A stretch of 64,000 bases of DNA from Ctenosaura bakeri (GCA_948474755.1 CAOLHI010000078.1:682001-746000), one strand, 5' to 3'; counted from the first letter of the stretch, positions 34,056 through 44,930 are shown. Notes: generated by a model from the letters alone, not told the origin. Numbers and translations: made by a program.

Positions 34056-34198
34056 TGCATCTTGATCTCAGTCCTGTTGGACATACAACAGAACATTTCT
34101 TTTTGAAGCTTGAGGGCTTTAAGACAATTTTAAAAACCTCCAGTTTACTCTGCTGTTTTGGAGAAGAGCCGCTTTTAAAAACATGTGGTTTGACCCTC

Positions 34199-34276
34199 AG
34201 ATTGCCAAGAAAACCTATGAAAAATTCACCTTAGAGCCACCATAAGTCAGAAACAACCTGAAGGCACACAAGAAGA
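34199..34276 (+). mobile_element. Sauria-type SINE, 3' fragment
   Basis: TTGCCAAGAAAACC...CCACCATAAGTCAGAAACAACCTGAAGGCACACAAG: the body end and Bov-B-like tail without the tRNA head. Confidence 0.8.
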
Positions 34277-34879
34277 CCCGTTTAAGCTTGTGCCATATGT
34301 TGTCAATCTTACACCCACTTTGCTGGAAATTAAATTTAAAAAATAAGGAAACAATTTACAGGAGCTGGAGGCAAAACGTGTGAGGATTCAGGTAACCACC
34401 CAGGTGTGCACCCAATCCAATGGAAGTGCCAGTAGACAGTCAGAACTACAGAAAACAGAGAAAGGCTGTTTGTGCCAATATCTGCATGCATGGTGGCAAC
34501 AAAAACAACAACCCTGTAGCCATTGAGGCCATGTAACTGGGTGTAATCCGATATGCAAACATGTGCACTCAGTAAAAACATCCCCTTGTATTGATGTGAT
34601 TACATAACTGGAATCTCATTTGGCTTTCCAAACCAATTTCAGTTTGGATTAAAACAGGTGTGTGTGATAGTAAAGGGGTTAAGGATACTGCCCAGTGGAG
34701 CTGGCATACAGCCCTCATGTACATTCAGCCCTAGTCCTGGACAAAGACAAGGTAGAAATAAAGTTAAATAAAATTTAGTAATACTAAAAAGTATGCAAAA
34801 GTTAGACTTGCAGATTAAACCTATATTTACCTTTCAATGTCCAGACCTAAAATAAAATACTCTAAACGCAATAGCCAGC
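34277..34879. other. Unassigned sequence
   Basis: AT-rich unique DNA; no gene or repeat assignment. Confidence 0.4.
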
Positions 34880-35075
34880 AAATTATAGTGGTGTGAGCAT
34901 TGGACTACAGTCCTGGAGATGACTGTTCAATTCCCTATCTGGCCATGGAAACAAACTGAATGACCTTGGGTAAGTCACATTCTCTCAGTTCCAGAAAACC
35001 CCATAATAGGTTCACCTTGGGGTCACCATAAGTTGGAAATGACTTGAAGGTACACAATAACAACAAACAACATGT
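34880..35075 (+). mobile_element. Sauria-type SINE, full length
   Basis: Head AGTGGTGTGAGCATTGGACTACAG with B-box-like CTGTTCAATTCCC, then GACCTTGGGTAAGTCAC and tail CACCATAAGTTGGAAATGACTTGAAGG followed by (CAA)n. The best-preserved tRNA-SINE here with 48592-48778. Confidence 0.9.
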
Positions 35076-35137
35076 ATCCGAGGCAAATTGTGTTGTGACA
35101 ATCAGGCATATTTCAGCACCTGAGAGTGCACCTATGC

Positions 35138-35192
35138 ATAAATAAATAAATAAATAAACACCCACACCCACACCCACCCACATACACGCAGC
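35138..35192. repeat. (ATAA)n and (CACCCA)n simple repeats
   Basis: ATAAATAAATAAATAAA followed by CACCCACACCCACACCC. Confidence 0.85.
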
Positions 35193-35251
35193 TAGTTTGA
35201 TCCTCAGGCCACTGATCATCTGTTGCTGAACCTTACCATTTGAAACTGCAG

Positions 35252-35508
35252 ATATAGTATTCCCCCACATAAAATATTGCATATTGCATACAGAATTTGT
35301 GGATACAGAATCCACAGATTCTGTATCCACAGATTCAACCATCCATGGCTTGAAAATAACAACATCAAAAAAGGCAGACCTTGATTTTGCCATTTTATAT
35401 AAGGGATGCCATTTTATGAAGCCGTTATATACAATGGGACCTGAGCATCCACAAATTTGGGTATCGTGGAACCAAACCCTAGTGGACACCAAGGGCCCAC
35501 TGTACTAT
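35252..35508 (+). mobile_element. Tigger/pogo-like DNA transposon remnant
   Basis: Contains repeated TCCACAGATTC units, GCCATTTTATATAAGGGA, GAGCATCCACAAATTTGGGTAT and GTGGACACCAAGGGCCCACTGTA. This matches the non-coding end of TcMar-Tigger elements (usual form GATACCRAGGGMCNACTGTA). A TA flanks each end. Confidence 0.6.
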
Positions 35509-35593
35509 AGAAAGAGAAGTGGTATGTCTGAGGAAAAAGTCAGTCTGTAATATCCTGGGTAACATGTTGATCTTGCTTGCAGAAGTAATTCAT

Positions 35594-35772
35594 GGCCATT
35601 TCCGCACTAAACTGTTATAGTGCTGTTATTCCACTTTGAACATCCTATGGAATCCTGGGGTTTGCAGTTTAGGGAGGGGCCTGAGACCTCTCCCTAAACT
35701 GCAAACCCCAGGATTCCATAGGATGTTCAAAGTGGAATAACAGCGCTATAACAGCTTAGTGCGGAAATGGCT
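35594..35772. mobile_element. Foldback MITE, family H1, copy 10
   Basis: Almost perfect palindrome: GGCCATTTCCGCACTAAACTG with CAGCTTAGTGCGGAAATGGC. The centre reads GGGAGGGGCCTGAGACCTCTCCC. Flanks are CAT and TAT, possibly a mutated 3-bp duplication. Confidence 0.92.
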
Positions 35773-36545
35773 TATGTTGGGGAGCATTCAAACTTTCTAC
35801 TTGCTCTCGGGAATGGTAAAGCTCAACAACATACACAGTCTGGCACAACTGCTTGCATGTTTCACTGCCAAGCTGCCTCTGATGCAATCCGGGACAGTTT
35901 TTGGGGTAGATAATTTTGGCCATGCCCCATTCCTGTAATCTCCTAGACTTTTTTTTCCACTTCCTTCTTGCTGCTGGTACTGAACTGCCAGTCATTTATG
36001 AAGAGGAAGGGAACCATGAGAAGACATGGTGAAGACAGGATGTGGGATGGGTTATCACATAAGCAAATGGGCAGATGAAGCCATGGCAAAGGAGAAGGAT
36101 GGGCATACCAACAGAAAGGTCCATTGGAAGAACCCCCACCCCAGAAACTGCACTGGATGAAACATATGATGCTGGTTCAAACAATGACCCACAAGAGGGA
36201 AAATAAGAGATGTACAATTCATTTCTGTACCATAAAACCTGCAGTGTTCTCATCAACTGTTAGGTTAATGTTCCTTTACAGTAAATGATGCTGCAACTTT
36301 TAAGTGTTCTTGAACTGAAAGGGTGAAAAAAATCTTCATAAGCAATACTTAATCTGGCAGTAGCCACAGTCAAGGATGTACATTCATCTGACCATGCAGC
36401 CATTGAGATATATAGAGAAAAAAAACCTGAGAAGTTTTTTTTTTAAATTGTTTCAGCATCATCCAGTTGAGCACGACTATTTATGCAACACCAAGAATTT
36501 GTGTCCAGCCCCATTGCCAATCCCCTCAATGGACTGCAAGACCAA
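35773..36545. other. Unassigned sequence
   Basis: Short opposing open frames, no motif; a T run lies at about 36436-36444. Confidence 0.4.
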
Positions 36546-36726
36546 GGGCCTTTCTGCACCTTAATGCTGTTATTAATCTCCTGGGGAAATTCTGGGGTTT
36601 GTAGTTTACTGAGGCCAAAGAGCTCTCTGGTTGAGAATTCAAATGCTTTCCCTAAACTGCAAACCCGGGTTCCGAAGATGTTGAAAGTGGAATAATAGCA
36701 CTATAACAGTGTGGTGCAGAAACCCC
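36546..36726. mobile_element. Foldback MITE, family H1, copy 11
   Basis: GGGCCTTTCTGCACC at the left and GTGTGGTGCAGAAACCCC at the right, with the GCCAAAGAGCTCTCTGG spacer subtype. It has small deletions in both arms. Confidence 0.82.
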
Positions 36727-37469
36727 AACATAAATGAAGGTTTGACCTTTGTGTAATGATAAGAGTTTGTGTTTTAGTTACACTTCTTTGTAAAAAGACT
36801 TTTTTTTGAAGGTTTTTAATTACCCATGACCTGAGCAGTTACAAAAGGCCTATGTGTTGTTGTATACTACAGGATAACCTCACTTTTTTAAAAAAACCCC
36901 CTTTTTTACACGGGGCGCTGAACTTCCCCCCGCATCCAGGCAGGCTTTTCCCCAATCCCCACTAAAACGTGCCGAACGTTTGGTCGTTTCTCATGGCTCG
37001 ATCGGCAAGAGGCTGGGCGAGAATCGCATTCACACAGCGCGGCCATAGCCCCTCCCAACGTTGCCCTTTTCCCCGCCCTACCTAGCGTTTCTTTGGGCGG
37101 GTTTTTTCAAAAAGTAAAATTTTGGGCGTCATCGATGACGCCAAACGACGGCCCCCCCTAAACCCCACCCATCCACCCCCTCCCCCGCGCCTGCTGAAGC
37201 GCCGCGAAAACTTTTGTCAAACTTTTCCTGCCCGCTCACTTTTTGCTGTTTTGAGTATGGCGAACGACAGTTGGGGGAAAAGCGGGCCCCTTTCCCCCGT
37301 TTATGAAGAAATTAGCCTTGTTGGAGCACTTGAATATTGCTGGCCCGAAGATGGTGCGAGTAGGCGCAGGCCCCAAGGAACCGTCGCGCTGCCATGAGAC
37401 GCTCGAGGTTGTATTACACAATTCTTGCACCTTTTTGATGAAGTCCCGCGCCCCAGAAGGTGGTGGGTT

Positions 37470-39111
37470 CGGGAGCGGTCGGCGGGCGTGGTGGGCGAGG
37501 AGGTGCTGCAGAAATGGGATGACTACCAGTGGTTGTACCACTTCCGGATACAAAGCCCCCCTCTTTGAAATGTGGGGCGCCTGCGTCCCTACCTTGAAAG
37601 AAGAACCACAGGGATGGGCAAGCGATTTCTGTAGAGGAGAGGGTGACCATCACCGTGTGGTGGCTTACATCGCCCCTGATATCCCGGAAGACAGCGAACA
37701 CTTTTGGCCTGGGTGTGTCAACGGTGTCTGTCATCGTGATCGAGGTGTGCCTTGCGATCGAGCATGAGCTCCGCGTCCACTGTGTGCTTGGGGGACTACC
37801 GGGGGGGAGGTACGCTGATTCCCAAACCCAGTGGGCTTAAATGGGAGGAGGAGGGGGTTTGGTTTTCTCTGGGAGAAGAGGTTGGGTTTTGCAGTGAACT
37901 GGCGCCAAGACTGTAGAGTTGCTAAGCAAATTGCCACCCAGAAGAAAGTGCATGGATGTCCAGGGGGTTGGTATCCGGATTATCTAATTAAGGCCTGCCA
38001 GCAGAAAGTTCCCCTGTAAAGATACCAGCTGAAAACAGCTAGCTGTGGAGGCACTGCGGGATGTGGTTGTGGACCTTCAGGTTTGGGGGCGTTCCAGCAA
38101 AACACAGTATATGCCATCTCGGCCATCATGGCCCCTTGGGATGAGCGGGAGGCAGCAGGGCACTTTGCCCCCTATCAGCATGACATAACTACTAAAGGCA
38201 ACCAGGTACACTCTGCGAGGCTTGCCTTTTTTTTCCCCACAGTGTTACTTTATTCCCCCAGGGGGACGCGCGATTTCTTTGGATTTGGTGCCCGTTTTAA
38301 TGTGGGGGCCAAGCAATAAAGTTTTTCCTGTCCTCCAAGACACTGGGAGGCCAACCAGGTCCCATGGGGTGTGTGCGCGTGCGCCACCACAAATATTTTT
38401 ATCTAAACCAGCTACAAACTGCTACTTTTTCCTTGCCCTCTACATTCACAGATTATGGATGGTTTCCGCCAGATGGGTTTCCCTCAGTGCGTTGGAGCTG
38501 TGGATGGCACGCACATCAAAGTAAGACCACCCAAGGGGCGCGGGGAAGAATTTGTGAACAGGAAGAGCGCATTTTCCATTCTCCTACAGGGAACAGTGGA
38601 TCATTCGGGGGGGTTTGTGGACATCGTGCTGGGCTACACTGGAAGAACACACGATGCCTTCGTTTTCAGGCACTATCACTCTGGCATGCCATGGAGGCGG
38701 GAAAGTTTTACCCGGGAAACCCCCCATCACCATAGATGGTGTCACCATAGGCCCAGTTATTCTGGGCGACGCTGCATACCCACTGTCGAGATGGCTAATG
38801 AAGCCTTACGGCGGACATCTCCCCCCCAAGAAGATAGCCTAAAAAGGGTGTTAACCATGAGGAATGTTGTGGAGCGCACATTTGGCAGGCTTAAGGCCAG
38901 ATGGGGGTGTCTCTCGGCCCCTTTGACCGTCTCGGAGAAGAACTACCTCCCCGTGGTGTCTGCTTGTGTGGTGCTACACAACATTTGTGAGAGCAAAGGG
39001 CACCTTCTCCACCCCGTGATACAGAAGCCAGCCCCCTTGACTCTGAGACGCACCGACAGGGATCCCGTCCTCATGACTCTTCCAGGAGGATCCATGAAGG
39101 GGAACTGGTGA
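37470..39111 (+). pseudogene. Harbinger (HARBI1-like) DDE transposase, two exons
   Basis: Catalyses cut-and-paste of Harbinger DNA. N-terminal blocks appear in shifting frames: KWDDYQWLYHFRI near 37515, then ITVWWLTSPL and a helix-turn-helix-like VSTVSVIVIEVCLAIEHEL (37646-37770). A GT donor at 37810 and an AG acceptor at 38450-38451 define a likely intron. Exon 2 (from 38452) has CVGAVDGTHIKV (first catalytic Asp), GYTGRTHDAFVF (second Asp), GDAAYPLSRWLMKPY and VVERTFGRLKARW (catalytic Glu region). The frame shifts at about 38690 and back by about 38835, so the GDAAYPL block is out of frame with its neighbours. N-terminal frames are also broken. Stop at 39109-39111. All catalytic blocks survive, so either the decay is recent or there are sequence errors at C/G runs. 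Confidence 0.88.
37810..38451 (+). other. Predicted intron of the Harbinger transposase
   Basis: GAGGTACGC at the donor and CTACATTCACAG at the acceptor. Removing it joins the ...GDYRG end of the helix-turn-helix exon to IMDGFRQMGFPQC, continuous with the usual transposase order. The interval itself has stops in all frames. Confidence 0.55.
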
Positions 39112-39289
39112 GGGACGCTATCGCCAATATGATTGCGGGAAACTGAATTAGCTGCACTTTTTCCCCCCCCCCCTTCTTTGGAGCGTTTCCCCACACACAG
39201 CGAGGAGTGGGTCCTCCTTCAAGCTGTACCTGGACTATATTGACCTCTTGTGTTATTGGACGGCCTTTTAACCCCAAAATGTTATAACA

Positions 39290-39295
39290 AATAAA
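39290..39295 (+). terminator. Polyadenylation signal, transposase gene
   Basis: AATAAA about 180 bp after the transposase stop. Confidence 0.6.
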
Positions 39296-39306
39296 TATTG
39301 CGTCTG

Positions 39307-39312
39307 TTTATT
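39307..39312 (-). terminator. Polyadenylation signal, minus-strand Myb-like gene
   Basis: TTTATT on plus, that is AATAAA on minus, only 11 bases past the transposase signal. The two genes converge on almost the same point. Confidence 0.5.
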
Positions 39313-39484
39313 GAAAATGGTAATAGGTTTTTTTTATGTTTCGATAAATGCGGTTTAAAAAAAAAATTTGGGGGGAAGAAGGTCCATTATGAACAGTTCT
39401 CATCAACAAACAAGTACATCGCTGGCCCGCTTGGGAAGGAAAAGCTGGGCCTATTTTTTTTCCTGCCCAGGGCCCACAATGTGC

Positions 39485-41670
39485 TCAAGGGCTATAAATT
39501 TGCCGTGGCTTCCTGGCCCTTGCGGCCTTCCCCTTTCCCCTCCCTCCTGCTCCTGGCTGGGAGCCGCCTTTTCGCTGCTCCCGGCTACGTTTGCGCGTGC
39601 CCCCCAAAAGTTGCTGTCGGGACCGGGAGGAGCCAGGAGGTGATTGCCTTTTTCCGCCCACGCCTGTTACCGCATCTGAAATATTAGACATGGCAGTGGC
39701 GCATACCCTTAGAATTGATATTATCTCCTGCCACGCATTCTCTGCCCTGTCGCTATCTCGAGCCGCCTGCTCGCGATCCATGGCCATCTGTTGCAAGCTC
39801 CTCTCCTCGTTTTCGCGCATGAAGTCCAAGCTTGCCCTTGTTGGAAAACGCCTTGTCCCGGCCCCCCGCTGTGGTTCTGTCCTGCTCATCCTCAGGCGTG
39901 ACGGGGGGGAATTTCGCCGTGGGCATCCGCTCTCCCTGTCTGGGCTAGTGCTGGGGCAGTCATCTGTTCAGAATAAGATTGAGAAGTCAACCTACTATCA
40001 TTGGAGCTAGGACACAACATGTATGAGCAAGTGGCGATTAGACACCCTTTTTTTGAAATCGGTTCATAAAACTGTAGAAAGATAGAAACCACACAAAACA
40101 GTTGTCACAGTCATGTACCTTGCTTCATGTAAGGCTTCAGCCTCCAACAGGAAGGTCCCAAAAATTTTAAATGGCAGTCCAACAACAGGCAGAATGTTAA
40201 ATGCCATTTTCCGGGCATTGCCCTAACGGATGCACAGAAACTTTAACTGTGAAATAACAGCATGCTGAGGTTGTCCCGGCCATGAAGGTAAAAGTACAAT
40301 GGGCATATCAAGGCCGCCGCGTAACGCCATGCTCTGAATCTCCAAACCTGTGGTGACAAATCATACCACGGTTATCCCGATGAAAAACCCCCGCAAAAAT
40401 TTCGGCTGCAGGACACCTTAACTCACCAGCAGCCGTGGTGCTAAATCCCCGGTGCAGGAGTTTCAGCCTGCATGTTGTGGGGCAGCTGTTCTTGATCCCT
40501 GTTTGGAGGTAAAACGAAATAGTTAGACCTTGCAGCAGGAGGCTATAAGTGGTTGGCCTGGGACGAGAGCCACACCACACTGTTACAGTGCATTATTCCA
40601 CTTTCAACATTCTGTGGAGTTGTGGGATTAGTAGTTTACTAAAGCCAAAGAGCTCTCTGGCTGAGAATTCTATATACCCTTCCCTAAACTACATACCACA
40701 GAATCCCATAGGATGCTGAAAATGGAATGTCACTGTAACAGTGTGGTGTGGAAATGGCATTGTCACTTAAGTCCCATAAGGTTTCTCCTTTCGGAATTTC
40801 CTCACTCCCGCTAGCAAAGAATGGTGATGTAAATGGCCCTGATGTCACCTAGAGAGTGAAAAGTTCCCTGGAAAGTCGAAAGACCCCTTTTGCTGCGAAA
40901 GAAGAAGTATTCCAAAGGAGCAGCACGAGTGGTGGGCCGTTGTGGCCATGAGTGACGTGCCCTGCTTGCATGTGAGGCCTGCTTCTGGGCCTCATCCACC
41001 TGTTATTTATTTATGTCCGTTTTCCTGCGTTTTAAACCACGAAAGGGTTATTGTAGAGTAAATCCAAATGTAATGTATTGTAAACCCTGAGCCTCACCTA
41101 TGACTCCCCATCATATGATGTTTGTTCAAACAGTTCCTGGCTCATCTGTTCGTCCACCCTTGAAAAAGGGAAAATCGGATTTTGTGGGGGCGAAAAAATA
41201 CATATAGGGGAAGGGAAAAACCCTCGACTCGCTGCCCTACGTACCTTCTGATGCCGCGTTCTCATTCGCTGGTTGCTCAGGTCCCATGGCGACCTGCAAG
41301 CTCTCAACGACTCTTGGAGGTTGGCACCGCCCCCCCCCAAAAACCTGGATAGTTCCTCAAAGTAGGGACATTCCACCCTGGCTGCGCCCGTCCGTTTATT
41401 TTCCGCCACAGCCTCACGGTAGGCTGCACGCAGTCTTTTAGTTTTTCGTCCTGCACTCCTCACGGTCCGCCTATGTCCCCTTTAAACATTTCCCTCGCAA
41501 TCTCCTCAAAATTTCTATATTTTGTAGGTGCCTGGAGGTCCCTTGGAAACCCACGTTTACCCCAAAAGTCCCGGAGATTTTTTTTCTCCGTATGGCGCCC
41601 GGCCAAGCCTCTTGGCCTTATGGGCTGTCGCCTCAAAGGAAACCCTTCCTCCTCCACGCTGGTCACTCCC
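39485..41670 (-). pseudogene. Harbinger Myb/trihelix-like accessory protein
   Basis: In Harbingers a Myb/SANT or trihelix protein binds DNA and helps the transposase enter the nucleus and recognise ends. The 5' part (41666-41460) reads LRDFWGKRGF...TKYRNFEEIAREM. After a frame change, 41463-41098 continues with KTKRLRAAYREAVAENKRTGAARVECPYFEELSRFLGG, the end of a trihelix domain. A separate frame, 39889-39485, has FMRENEERSLQQMAMDREQAARD (helical, charged) and a basic C terminus (TRKRSREQRKGG), a layout like the C-terminal part of such proteins. Introns presumably span 41098-39889, where an H1 MITE sits. The trihelix frameshift near 41462 suggests an inactive copy or sequence error. Confidence 0.65.
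40568..40759. mobile_element. Foldback MITE, family H1, copy 12, nested in Harbinger
   Basis: CACACCACACTGTTACAGTG pairs with CACTGTAACAGTGTGGTGTGG. It has the AGAGCTCTCTGG spacer subtype. It falls between the two coding parts of the minus-strand Myb-like gene, probably in an intron. Confidence 0.82.
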
Positions 41671-41819
41671 CTGCGGGCCCCCCGCTTTGCATGTTACCTT
41701 TTGGGTTTTTTGTTCCTTTTGCAAACCTCCTTCCCCACTACACGTCCTCGCAAACGAAAAATGGCTCCTCCCCTTTTTTTTCCTTCCTCTCTCGCTTTTG
41801 CACATGTGTCCTCCTGGGG

Positions 41820-41840
41820 CGCGGGAAATGGCGGCGCCAA
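41820..41840 (+). promoter_or_regulatory. YY1-like motif between the divergent trihelix genes
   Basis: GGAAATGGCGGCGCC matches the promoter-type YY1 core (AANATGGCGGC). A second, AGAAATGGCGGC, lies near 41914-41925. Both sit in the 230-bp gap between the divergent trihelix-like genes, where a shared promoter would be expected. Confidence 0.35.
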
Positions 41841-41919
41841 AAAAACCCCTAGTGGACAATTGCTGGTACTGCAGCCGCGTGGTTTGTTAGTGGGGGGGCG
41901 AGGGCATTCCTGCAGAAAT

Positions 41920-42480
41920 GGCGGCTGGACCAGGAGGGGCCTCAGGAGTGGTCTGAATTCGAGACCGGGAGATGTTGGCCATGGTAAGGTGGTGTGGCGG
42001 TGTGTTGGAATATGCGCCCCCACACAAGGGGAGACGATGATGAGCACCTCCACACCGTTGCCCACTGCCTTACGCGACATGGCCACGAGAGGAGTGTGGA
42101 GGAGGTCCGGACCCGTTTCAGCGAGCTACGCGGACGGTTTTACGCCGCCCTGCGCTCCTACAACGGACACCCGCCCCCCCACGCAAGGCCACCCTTTTTC
42201 GAGGTGATGCAGCCTGTGGAGGGTGGGGGGGCCCCCGCTGGACAGCCGGTGGCAGACGTGAGTAAGCGCAACACACTGTGCCTGTGTGGCTATGGGAACC
42301 CCAGGGGGAAAGGTTGTCGTGTATCCCCCGCAAAGGGGGATGCACCCCGCCTGAGTAGAACCCACCTGATTTACTGTTGCATTTCCATAGGCAGAAAATG
42401 CCATGCGCCTGGCCACCAAGCCCCCGTGGGTACGCAGGGCATGCCAGGGATGGAAGGTAGGAAAACCTCTATTTTAGTGG
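41920..42480 (+). pseudogene. Second trihelix-like gene of the Harbinger element
   Basis: Starts near EWSEFETG (about 41948), the Trp/Glu opening of a trihelix or MADF-type DNA-binding domain. It then passes a frame break and stop near 41985 into HLHTVAHCLTRHGHERSVEEVRTRFSELRGRFYAALRSY and ARPPFFEVM (42030-42220), the middle and end of the domain. A strong donor GACGTGAGTAAG (GT at 42258-42259) and acceptor TTTCCATAG (AG at 42389-42390) define a 133-bp intron, after which AENAMRLATKPPWVRRACQGW continues in frame. Transcribed away from the minus-strand gene. It may be a paralogue of that gene or a captured domain; function not demonstrated. Confidence 0.55.
42258..42390 (+). other. Predicted intron of the second trihelix-like gene
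   Basis: GTGAGTAAG donor and CATTTCCATAG acceptor with a pyrimidine-containing lead-in. Removal keeps the reading frame open. Confidence 0.5.
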
Positions 42481-42559
42481 CCCTTGGCTTATTTTTTCAT
42501 TTCCCCCCCAACGCCCCAACAATCAACAAAAACACAAAAAGTTTCCCCCTTTAAAAAAG

Positions 42560-44480
42560 GGTGTGTGGATGCCAATGCCCAAACGAATTTCACCTTTGTT
42601 TTGGGAGCAGAAAAGAAATCCCCCAATGGACCCAGGGACATGTGGAGGGGGGCCAGGAGGAAACCCCTGGCCCAGGAGAGAACGTTAAGGCCAAAGTTGA
42701 AACCCCCACCCTTTCCCCCAAAAACAATCCCCCCTGAAGTTTTTTATTTATTTATGTAAATATTAGTTATAAAAATATTTTTTTGGAAAAAAGGAAAAAT
42801 TTTTTTATTAAAAAAAATTCTTTCAAATTGGGGGGTGGTCCTTGCAAGGGCCCCCCCCTGCAAAGCTGTTAGGTCGCGCCTTTTGGGATGCCCCTGTTTA
42901 GTGGGCCGCTGTGAATTTGCCAGCCAAAAAACTGTTTTGGGTTTGGCGAAGTGGTGGAAAGGGCAGTAGTGTCAGCTGGGTTTTTAGCTTGGATCAACAC
43001 TCCGTGGGAAGATTTGCACTGGGAAAGCGCACTCCCCTGGATTTCCGATCCTGTGGAGACAAGGAGGGCTTGTTTTATCAACAAAGCAAACAGTACGAAC
43101 TGACAAAGGGAACTACCTTGTTTTAAACTTCAGAGGGCAGATATTCACAGCAGGGGAATAACCTTTTAGCTTTTGTGATATCAACAGCTTCAAGTAAAGT
43201 AAACAACTTAAATTTTGGCACAAGCTAAGTGAAAACGATGTGGTAAATTGTGTGCCTCTACAATATCCCAAACTGGTTTTTGATGGAATCCTCCCTCCCA
43301 GAGCCACATGGATGATAAAAATGAAATGCTTGCCTCCCCCAAACAATGATGTGCGTTTCCCTTGCCCTATGGATCTCTGCCATGCCTAGACACTAAAGAA
43401 GCATGGAACACCACTGAGTTTCCGCCCTGGCAGGAAGATCATCCCCCTCTGCATGTGGCGGGGGGGGGGTTACAAACAACACAGCAGGCCCTCATGGGGC
43501 GTGACCGTTTAATGGCGGCCGCTTTAAAAATAACTACTGTCAGGGGTCAAAAAGAAGCCACTACCCCCCACACCCCCAGCCCGAGAATCTGGTTTAAAAC
43601 GGAAGATTACCAACCTTTTTTTCTGGGGGGGCCAAACAGTCCCCAAAAAAAATAATACGTTTTTGCATCCACATGTAGGCCCCAATAAACAGGAAAAAAG
43701 TTTCCCAGTAAAAGTTTGCACGGGGACCTCGTGCCGGAGCAGCACAGCAGCCATCCCCGAATTTACACAGCATCCTGTCATTGCGCCATGATCCCGCTTC
43801 CAAAGTAACCTGGAGAACGGGTTTGGCGCGGTGGCTGCTTTGGACGTCCCTCCCTTCCTACCTGCCCCCTCCACAGCTTTCCCAATTTTCCCTAACCTTC
43901 AAAAGCATCCTGCCATGCCATCCTCGGCAAGTGTATCCACTCGCCAGCCACCACCACCCCCTCGACCCCCAATTTAAAAACAGGGCACCTTCGGGAGACA
44001 CAACCCCCGGGAAAACCGCAATTACGATGGAGGACAAAGGATGCCAAAGGGAAAAAACCCACCTTCCTTTTTTTCCATTCCTGTCCCTTTGCTTCCTCCC
44101 AGCCGCTGAAACCTTCCTTTTTTTGTTCCCTCTGTTTGCCTCCTCCTTGCAGGCGCCTCAGCGGGTTTGGAAAATGGCGCCGTCCGCTCGTGCTGGGGGT
44201 GGTCCTGCGGTTCGCTGACCACGCCTTGACCCTCCCCCCTTGATCGCCCGCACGAATCAGGTACACTGCTCTTTTTCATGAAACGTCGAGCGCGGATTGG
44301 AGGAAAAAACCACATTTTATCCGGTCTTTGAAAAGTGCGCGGAAATGCTATTGGTGGCTCCCCCGCTCAGATTGGGGTGAGAAACCAAAAAGTTTAATGC
44401 GACCACATGCTCTCTACCCTGTAAAAAGGGACCCGATCAAGGTCGAACTGGGAAGATTTTAAAAAACCCCCCGTGAAAAG
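42560..44480. other. GC-rich right part of Harbinger, no product assigned
   Basis: Many C or G runs (for example 43460-43468 and 43628-43634) and CpGs. Opposing open frames at 43781-44266 lack motifs. AAAATGGCGCC at about 44172 is another YY1-like core. Could hold leader exons or the promoter of the minus-strand gene. Confidence 0.4.
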
Positions 44481-44654
44481 GGCCAAAATTATCCTTTGTG
44501 TTATTTTTCTTTTCCCCTAAGCTGTTTTTGGAGCTTAAAATGTTATCCTTTGAAGAGCTAGATGATGCATTGTTTGTGATTTGTTTACAGAGAATCATTT
44601 TTCTTTTAAGTATAAAGTCAATTCTTGGGCATCTGAGCCTTTCACTTGCCTAAC

Positions 44655-44708
44655 ATTATCATCTATCTGTCTATCCATTTGCCTCTCTGTCTGTCCATCC
44701 ATCTATCT
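44655..44708. repeat. (ATCT/GTCC)n degenerate tetranucleotide repeat
   Basis: Imperfect ATCTATCTGTCTATCC-type units just outside the Harbinger right end. Confidence 0.75.
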
Positions 44709-44877
44709 CCAAACACTTTTTAATATTTGATTCTTCTGCAGCTCAATTAGTTTTTTGGATACTCATTAGCAATAAGAAAAACAGAAAAACATTAATTTAT
44801 GTACGGAGTTGTAAATAGATGGTGCTTCACTGGGCCAAACTGGGTATGACGTAACAGGAAGATCTATGGAAAGGAGC

Positions 44878-44930
44878 TTCCTTTTCTCCTTCTCCTTCTC
44901 CTTTCCTTCTCCTTTCCTTCTCCTCCTTCT
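44878..44930. repeat. (CTTCTC)n pyrimidine repeat
   Basis: Alternating CTTCTCC and CTTTCCTTCTCC units. Confidence 0.8.

Larger units (their letters stand above)
36897..44484 (+). mobile_element. Harbinger-type DNA transposon, ~7.6 kb, near-complete
   Basis: GC-rich island in AT-rich DNA. The right end, read inward, is GGCCCTTTTCACGGGGGG and the left is CCCCCTTTTTTACACGGGG: imperfect TIRs with AAA flanks (36894-36896, 44485-44487). Inside are a HARBI1-type transposase on plus (37470-39111), a Myb/trihelix-like gene on minus (39485-41670) and another trihelix-like gene on plus (41890-42480). An H1 MITE is nested at 40568-40759. 42760-44480 is GC-rich with no assigned product. PIF/Harbinger elements typically encode one transposase and one Myb-like partner, so a third module is unusual. 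Confidence 0.8.

Noticed and set aside
37122..37840. Several long GC-rich frames at the Harbinger left side as separate genes
   Set aside because: Most are shadow frames; only the pieces with YQWLYHFRI and the helix-turn-helix block fit the transposase.
41473..42207. 244-codon plus-strand frame as a protein
   Set aside because: It is the wrong frame: the trihelix motifs lie in other frames on both strands over the same DNA.
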